Below, in pieces: positions 59,439-64,000 of a stretch of 64,000 bases of DNA. The notes beneath the pieces are model-generated. The model was not told the DNA's origin and searched no databases. It saw only the letters and a list, made by a program, of their open reading frames with translations. How positions within the stretch are numbered: position 1 is the first letter of the stretch; every line of letters starts with the position of its first letter. The DNA is taken from assembly GCA_013368375.1 (NCBI GenBank), contig JAACJP010000024.1, forward strand, positions 496,001 to 560,000, in the 5' to 3' direction. Source of the stretch: Tricholomella constricta. Its lineage: Eukaryota > Basidiomycota > Agaricomycetes > Agaricales > Lyophyllaceae. The position numbers and the translations under genes were made by a program.

Positions 59439-61415
59439 ATGAGCAGCTCTGACGCCTTTTTCACTACTACACCACCGGGATCCTCGGAGATCCCAGTGGA
59501 TCCAATGGATTGGGGGGGGGATGACCTCGAAACCACCCCCCAACGCCCCCAGGCGCCCGCGGCGCCTCCCTCGATGAAATCATCGCGACCAGCGTCGCCC
59601 TCTGCCCCAACACCCGACCCAAAGCGTTGGAAGGGAGATAAGGATGGATCGGACGATGCTGACGATGAAAACGCGTCCCAGGTGAGCAGGGACAGTACAC
59701 CCATGCATACAGATGACCCTGTTGCATTCTATGGACAATCAGGCGACGGGTCCCCCATAGGCCTCACTGGAGGTGATGGGGACATCAACAGCGATGCCAA
59801 GGCCGTCTTCGATTCCCTCTTATCGATCAAGGAGTGGCTCCACTACCGGGAGCGCTCTACATCGCCCCTTACCGCACAAATGTGTGTCGCACTGGCCCAT
59901 CGCATCACAGAGCTCTTCGAGGGCGCTGCTGATCTAGGACTGATCAATCTCCTTGCCAAAGATGCTGGCAACGACCGCACCATCGAGACACTGTGTGCAG
60001 TGCGCGATGCGTGTATTCTTCACGTTCCCTACCCAGGGAACCCACTTCCGTCGCCCCCGTTCCCTGCACCATCCGGGGGAGCGGGTCCGTCGACTTCTTC
60101 TGCAGCTAAGGGCAAGCAGCGCGATGGCGCGAAGCCCCCAGCTACACCGAACTCCAAACAGACTGATGCGGCTCCTGCAGCCACTAAGCCTGTCCTTAAG
60201 CGCAGCTACGCGCGCCCCACTCCAGGAGGTCCCCCACCCCCTATCCCTCGCCATTCGCGCCCCCTCCCTGGGGGAACGTTCGCTGCTGCTGCGCGTCGGG
60301 CACCTGCCAAAACGCCAGCACCTACAACAAACACTTCAGTGGAGGGCATCCTTGCTCTTGCTAAGGTGTTCCCCGAGCTCTCTGCCTCAGAGATCTCGAC
60401 TTTGTACCAACAGAACGTAAAGCGTTCTGCGGGTTCCCCATCCTCACCTCCACCCTCTAAACGGGTGAAGTCAACGACCCGCGGTCCCTCTCGTATGCAG
60501 ATTGTGTATGCAGAGGCCACGTTCACGGGCAACCTTGAAACGGTTGTCACCCCTCTTAACAATCGACTGGCATCCAACCGCCGTCGTCTGCGCGTCGCCC
60601 AAGCCTTTACAGGCATGGGAGGCATCATACTTGCTACACAATCCACCCCCACAGCCGAGGACCTGCCCGTCGTTATCGACGCGGCGCGCTCTTGGTTCCC
60701 AGCAAACACAAAGGTCACGGCGGAAATCCCAGCGTCGCGCTCCTATTTGAAGATCGTCAACGTCCCCTTCTTCCAGAAGGTGGGCGGGGCACCTATCACG
60801 CAGGATCTCGTCGAATCGCGCATTTGTCAAGATCCTGTCACCAAGAACTTCCACCTTGCATCCAAGCCCCGGGTTTCGAGGAACTCGCCGGCGTCGGATT
60901 CCTGCACGGTGTGGTTCGACATCTGGGACACCCAGTCTGGGGCCAACCTCAAGCAGCTCGTCAACAAACGCTTGTCGTTTGGTGGCCAGATCTGCATGAT
61001 CCGACCTGCTGAGAAGCGTCCTGGCACGCCTCAGTGTCAACGTTGCTGGAAATGGGGCCACATCGACACACGATGCTCCTTGAACCGCAATATTTGCGCG
61101 CACTGTGGGGGCCCCCACGGTTTGCAATACCACCGGGTGTTGGGCAGTTGCTGCAAAGCGAAGCCCAAAGCAAACCCTCCTGTTGAAGCGACGCACCCCG
61201 ACGAGGATTGCCCGCATCCCCCCAAGTGCGTGAACTGCGGCGGTGAGCATCTTGCGAATGCAAAGACCTGCCCGTATTTCCGACACCGATTTGAGCCCGA
61301 GTGGATCAAGGGCAGATACGAACGAGACGCAGTAAGCAAACGCTTACAGCACTCTCGATCCCCTGCTGATGCAATTTCTAGGCGCAATCGTCCTAATATG
61401 CATACTTCATCGTAA
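59439..61415 (+). CDS. LINE-B ORF1 (gag-like, zinc knuckles)
   Basis: 658 residues from the ATG at 59439, which is preferred because upstream sequence is 5' untranslated LINE or Harbinger DNA. Acidic, Pro/Ser-rich N-terminus (MDWGGDDLETTPQRPQ); helical region (IKEWLHYRERSTSPLTAQM; IRELFEG-like ITELFEGAADLGLINLL); Pro-rich linker; an RRM-like stretch (TVWFDIWDTQSGANLKQL); then knuckles CQRCWKWGHIDTRC (CX2CX4HX4C, residue about 531), CAHCGGPHGLQYHRVLGSC and CVNCGGEHLANAKTC. It should bind element RNA. ORF2 starts 14 nt after the stop, so reinitiation is likely. Confidence 0.9.
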   Translation: MSSSDAFFTTTPPGSSEIPVDPMDWGGDDLETTPQRPQAPAAPPSMKSSRPASPSAPTPDPKRWKGDKDGSDDADDENASQVSRDSTPMHTDDPVAFYGQSGDGSPIGLTGGDGDINSDAKAVFDSLLSIKEWLHYRERSTSPLTAQMCVALAHRITELFEGAADLGLINLLAKDAGNDRTIETLCAVRDACILHVPYPGNPLPSPPFPAPSGGAGPSTSSAAKGKQRDGAKPPATPNSKQTDAAPAATKPVLKRSYARPTPGGPPPPIPRHSRPLPGGTFAAAARRAPAKTPAPTTNTSVEGILALAKVFPELSASEISTLYQQNVKRSAGSPSSPPPSKRVKSTTRGPSRMQIVYAEATFTGNLETVVTPLNNRLASNRRRLRVAQAFTGMGGIILATQSTPTAEDLPVVIDAARSWFPANTKVTAEIPASRSYLKIVNVPFFQKVGGAPITQDLVESRICQDPVTKNFHLASKPRVSRNSPASDSCTVWFDIWDTQSGANLKQLVNKRLSFGGQICMIRPAEKRPGTPQCQRCWKWGHIDTRCSLNRNICAHCGGPHGLQYHRVLGSCCKAKPKANPPVEATHPDEDCPHPPKCVNCGGEHLANAKTCPYFRHRFEPEWIKGRYERDAVSKRLQHSRSPADAISRRNRPNMHTSS

Positions 61416-61429
61416 TACAGTTGTTACCT

Positions 61430-64000
61430 ATGCCTAGTACAACAACTATATCACGTATATCTATACTGTCCCAGAATGTAAATCGAAACTATGAGTTGGT
61501 TTCAAACATTCTGGAAGAACGCAAGTCGTCATTCGACCTCTTATTGATTCAAGAACCTCCATGGAACTTCATACGGCGCACCGTCTCAGCTACCAACCCG
61601 GAAGGGGAGGCAGTGGTCGGTCCACCAATTCATCCAGACTGGATGGTCATCTTCCGGCGCCCGAAAGGCGAGGACGATAGACCACGAGTCATGACCTATG
61701 TGAACAAACGGCTAGCAGCAATGCGACCCGCGTTTCGCACAGACCTTGCAGATCACAGGGACATCCTGGTGCTCACGCTGTGGGGTGAAGACAACACTCC
61801 TCTACACTATATCAATGTCTATTCAGACCAAAACTCCACAGCCATTAACTGGCTGTGCGACAACGTAGAACGCCTACCACAGCTTCAGTGCATGGCAGGC
61901 GACTTCAACTGCCATTCATCTGTCTGGGACCCCCGACACGAAGGCAACAATCATGTCGCAACGTCACTGATTGACGCTGCGTCTGACCTCGGGGTGGAAG
62001 TAAGTGTGCAACCTGTTAGGACGCCCACGCACTTCCCCCACGCCAGGGGCCTTAAGCCCTCGGTGATCGACCTTATGTTCTTACCACAAGACCGCCTGGT
62101 AGGACTTACACACGAGGTGCGCACAGACTGGATTGGCCCTTCGGACCATGCACCACTCTGCGTAACCCTCCCTATCCGTGCTACAGAAGTAGCTTCAGAA
62201 AGGCTGGCAATGCCCAAAGGAAGCGAAGAGGAATCATCGTTTCTACAAGCACTGCTCACCTACATTAAGTCAATGGACATCTCCAATATTGACACACGCG
62301 ACGCTCTAGAAGACCTGATTGCAGGCCTTGCAAGAGCGTGCAACGACGCATGGAACTCAAATGCCAAAACAGTCAAAGTGAACACCCGGTCAAAAGCCTG
62401 GTGGAATGCTGACTGCGCCACTGCGATGAGGCAGTACAGACAGTCCCGGTCCCCTGCAGACTATGGGGCTCTTAGGCGCGCCACAAAGGCGGCTAAACGG
62501 CAATTTTTCGATGAACGCATCGAAACCATTGCCACCAAGAACAAGCGACCTTGGGACCTGATGAACTGGACCAAGCAACGCAACCTCCCAACATACGAGG
62601 CAATTCGCTACAACGAAGCGCCCTGTAATACGATGGATGACCTTTGGCAGGCCCTTCACGCCACATATAATGCTGCGTCAGATCGACCAGTCAAAGTGGA
62701 AGTACTGGAGGAAGTGGAGCAAGAACCCCCGCGCGAGTGGGTGGACTTCAGCACTGCAGAACTCCGGGAAGAATTGGCAAAGTGTTCAAACACGTCTGCG
62801 CCGGGACCAGATCATTTGACCTGGTACCAGCTCAAAAAACTTGTCATTGACAACGATGTTGCTGACAAGTTCACCAAGATTGCCAGTGCCTGCCTCCGCG
62901 TGGGTTACTGGCCATCTCACTTTAAAGAGTCTTGCTCGGTCATTCTCCCAAAACCGAACAAGCCCTCATATTCCACTCCCAAAGCATTCAGGCCTATTGT
63001 GCTATTGAACACGCTCGGGAAGCTGTTTGAGAAAATGCTCGCAAACCGTATGCAGTTTGAAGCAGCAAAGCATGGTATCTTCCATCCCAACCAGTTCGGA
63101 GGAGTGCGTCAGCATTCCACTGAAGATGCTGGGGTGTACCTTACCCACATCGTCAAGACGGGCTGGGCCCGTGGATTGAAAACAAGCGTTGTTGCCTTTG
63201 ACCTGGCACAATTCTTTCCCTCCTTGACCCATGAGGTTCTCATCGCAACGCTGGAGCGGCTAGGCTTCTCCCCGGCTGTTGTTAACTTCTTTCGATCCTA
63301 CCTAGTGGATCGTTATACTTCCTATGCGTGGAACACAGAGTCCTCGCCCAGGATGCGCGCTGATGTCGGGGTTGGCCAAGGGTCCGCTCTGTCTCCAATC
63401 CTCTCTGCACTGTACCTTGTGCCAGTGATGAGAATTTTCCAGAAGAGAATCGAGGTGGACCTCTGCACTCTAATGTCATACGTGGACGATGGCTCCCTCA
63501 TTGTCCAATCTAAAACATGGGATACAAATCTCATTAAACTCAAGGAAGCCTACGCAGTCATCAATGAACTGGTGGATGCGATTGGTTTACTCCTTGAACA
63601 CGACAAAACTGAAGTCTTTCATTTCTCCCGCAAAGCAACCGATGATAACCCATCGATTGACTTAGGCTATGCCCCCTACACAGAGGACACCCCACTCAAG
63701 CCAAAGCGCGTCTGGCGCTACCTTGGGTTCTATTTTGACAGAGGTCTTACATTCAAAGACCATGTCAAATACTACGCTACCAAGTCACTCACCACGGTGA
63801 AAGCCATGGTGATGCTTGGCAACTCATCGCGGGGGATCACCCCCTCTCAAAAACGTCTCCTTTACCGCGCCTGTGTGCTGCCCTTGGCCACGTACGGGTG
63901 CAGGTTATGGACATATAAAGGCGCTCGTAACAAAATGGTTATGAAGTCACTCGCCCAGATGCAACGCAAGGCGGCGCTCTGGATACTTGGTGCATTTCGC
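61430..64000 (+). CDS. LINE-B ORF2: endonuclease and reverse transcriptase (partial)
   Basis: Open for at least 857 residues, no stop before the window end. Endonuclease: RISILSQNVNRNY, LLLIQEPPWN (about 40), MAGDFNCHSSVWDP (about 154), GPSDHAPLCV (about 236). Reverse transcriptase: AFRPIVLLNTLGKLFEKML, TSVVAFDLAQFFPSL, VGQGSALSPILSALY, LMSYVDDGSLIV (catalytic DD near 684), then thumb (VWRYLGFYFDRGLTFKDHV; LATYGCRLWTYKGARN). RNase H, seen in other copies, should follow. It performs target-primed reverse transcription. Confidence 0.9.
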   Translation, partial: MPSTTTISRISILSQNVNRNYELVSNILEERKSSFDLLLIQEPPWNFIRRTVSATNPEGEAVVGPPIHPDWMVIFRRPKGEDDRPRVMTYVNKRLAAMRPAFRTDLADHRDILVLTLWGEDNTPLHYINVYSDQNSTAINWLCDNVERLPQLQCMAGDFNCHSSVWDPRHEGNNHVATSLIDAASDLGVEVSVQPVRTPTHFPHARGLKPSVIDLMFLPQDRLVGLTHEVRTDWIGPSDHAPLCVTLPIRATEVASERLAMPKGSEEESSFLQALLTYIKSMDISNIDTRDALEDLIAGLARACNDAWNSNAKTVKVNTRSKAWWNADCATAMRQYRQSRSPADYGALRRATKAAKRQFFDERIETIATKNKRPWDLMNWTKQRNLPTYEAIRYNEAPCNTMDDLWQALHATYNAASDRPVKVEVLEEVEQEPPREWVDFSTAELREELAKCSNTSAPGPDHLTWYQLKKLVIDNDVADKFTKIASACLRVGYWPSHFKESCSVILPKPNKPSYSTPKAFRPIVLLNTLGKLFEKMLANRMQFEAAKHGIFHPNQFGGVRQHSTEDAGVYLTHIVKTGWARGLKTSVVAFDLAQFFPSLTHEVLIATLERLGFSPAVVNFFRSYLVDRYTSYAWNTESSPRMRADVGVGQGSALSPILSALYLVPVMRIFQKRIEVDLCTLMSYVDDGSLIVQSKTWDTNLIKLKEAYAVINELVDAIGLLLEHDKTEVFHFSRKATDDNPSIDLGYAPYTEDTPLKPKRVWRYLGFYFDRGLTFKDHVKYYATKSLTTVKAMVMLGNSSRGITPSQKRLLYRACVLPLATYGCRLWTYKGARNKMVMKSLAQMQRKAALWILGAFR

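Larger units (their letters stand above)
59352..64000 (+). mobile_element. LINE-B copy, both ORFs open, runs off the window
   Basis: Starts CGTGCACAGCCACAAGTCGC, the same 5' end as the copy at 51722-56200. ORF1 (59439-61415) and ORF2 (61430 onward) have no internal stop in the window. It contains every domain that the other copies have lost. Its 3' end, tail and target duplication are beyond 64000. This is the reference copy for the family and a candidate for an active element. Confidence 0.9.

Noticed and set aside
58961..59704. Single 247-residue protein
   Set aside because: The N-terminal part is antisense LINE-B; only 58961-59351 is Harbinger nuclease. It is a junction artefact.

Overview
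The window is a block of fungal repeat DNA in which almost every recognisable sequence is a transposable element. The families present (chromodomain Ty3/Gypsy, KDZ transposase with cysteine clusters, fungal-type TET/JBP dioxygenase, alpha-kinase, Myb/SANT plus Harbinger nuclease), short introns of about 50-60 bp with GT...AG ends, and LINEs with CCHC knuckles point to a mushroom-forming basidiomycete (Agaricomycetes). I cannot name the species. No tRNA, rRNA or conserved housekeeping gene is visible.

Layout. 1-2395: truncated Gypsy element on the minus strand (G1a). 2396-4773: decayed Gypsy on the plus strand. 4774-12663: a 7.9 kb KDZ-type DNA transposon with 22-bp terminal inverted repeats, holding a 2 kb CAC-rich satellite, a telomere-like motif, a gene of unknown function and a broken KDZ transposase. 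12664-14330: decayed minus-strand Gypsy gag. 14330-19200: minus-strand LINE (LINE-A) carrying a hAT-type MITE. 19345-20440: heavily mutated LTR pieces and a minisatellite. 20890-21350: CACTA-like MITE. 21660-23877: decayed minus-strand gene resembling a HECT ligase. 23878-28197: rearranged LINE-B pieces. 28198-34564: an apparently intact chromodomain Gypsy element with identical LTRs, inserted in LINE-B with a 5-bp target duplication. 35005-38246: two tandem paralogous genes, one with a Zn2Cys6 cluster. 38280-42000: second copy of the first Gypsy family (G1b). 42928-44394 and 51342-51655: a CpG-depleted old copy of the chromodomain element, split by a 6.9 kb DNA transposon at 44395-51341. 51722-56200: LINE-B copy with 15-bp target duplication and poly(A). 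57078-59351: PIF/Harbinger element. 59352-64000: LINE-B copy, open in both ORFs, running off the end.

The most notable unit is the 44395-51341 transposon. It has identical 162-bp inverted repeats and a 6-bp target duplication. Between them it carries three co-oriented, intron-containing genes: an integrase-core (DDE) transposase, an alpha-kinase and a TET/JBP-type 2-oxoglutarate/Fe(II) dioxygenase, the enzyme class that oxidises 5-methylcytosine. It sits inside a retroelement copy whose mutations look like deamination of methylated CpG. A mobile element that brings its own candidate demethylating enzyme and a kinase into methylated repeat DNA is therefore the main hypothesis to test. The KDZ element in the same window does not carry a TET/JBP gene.
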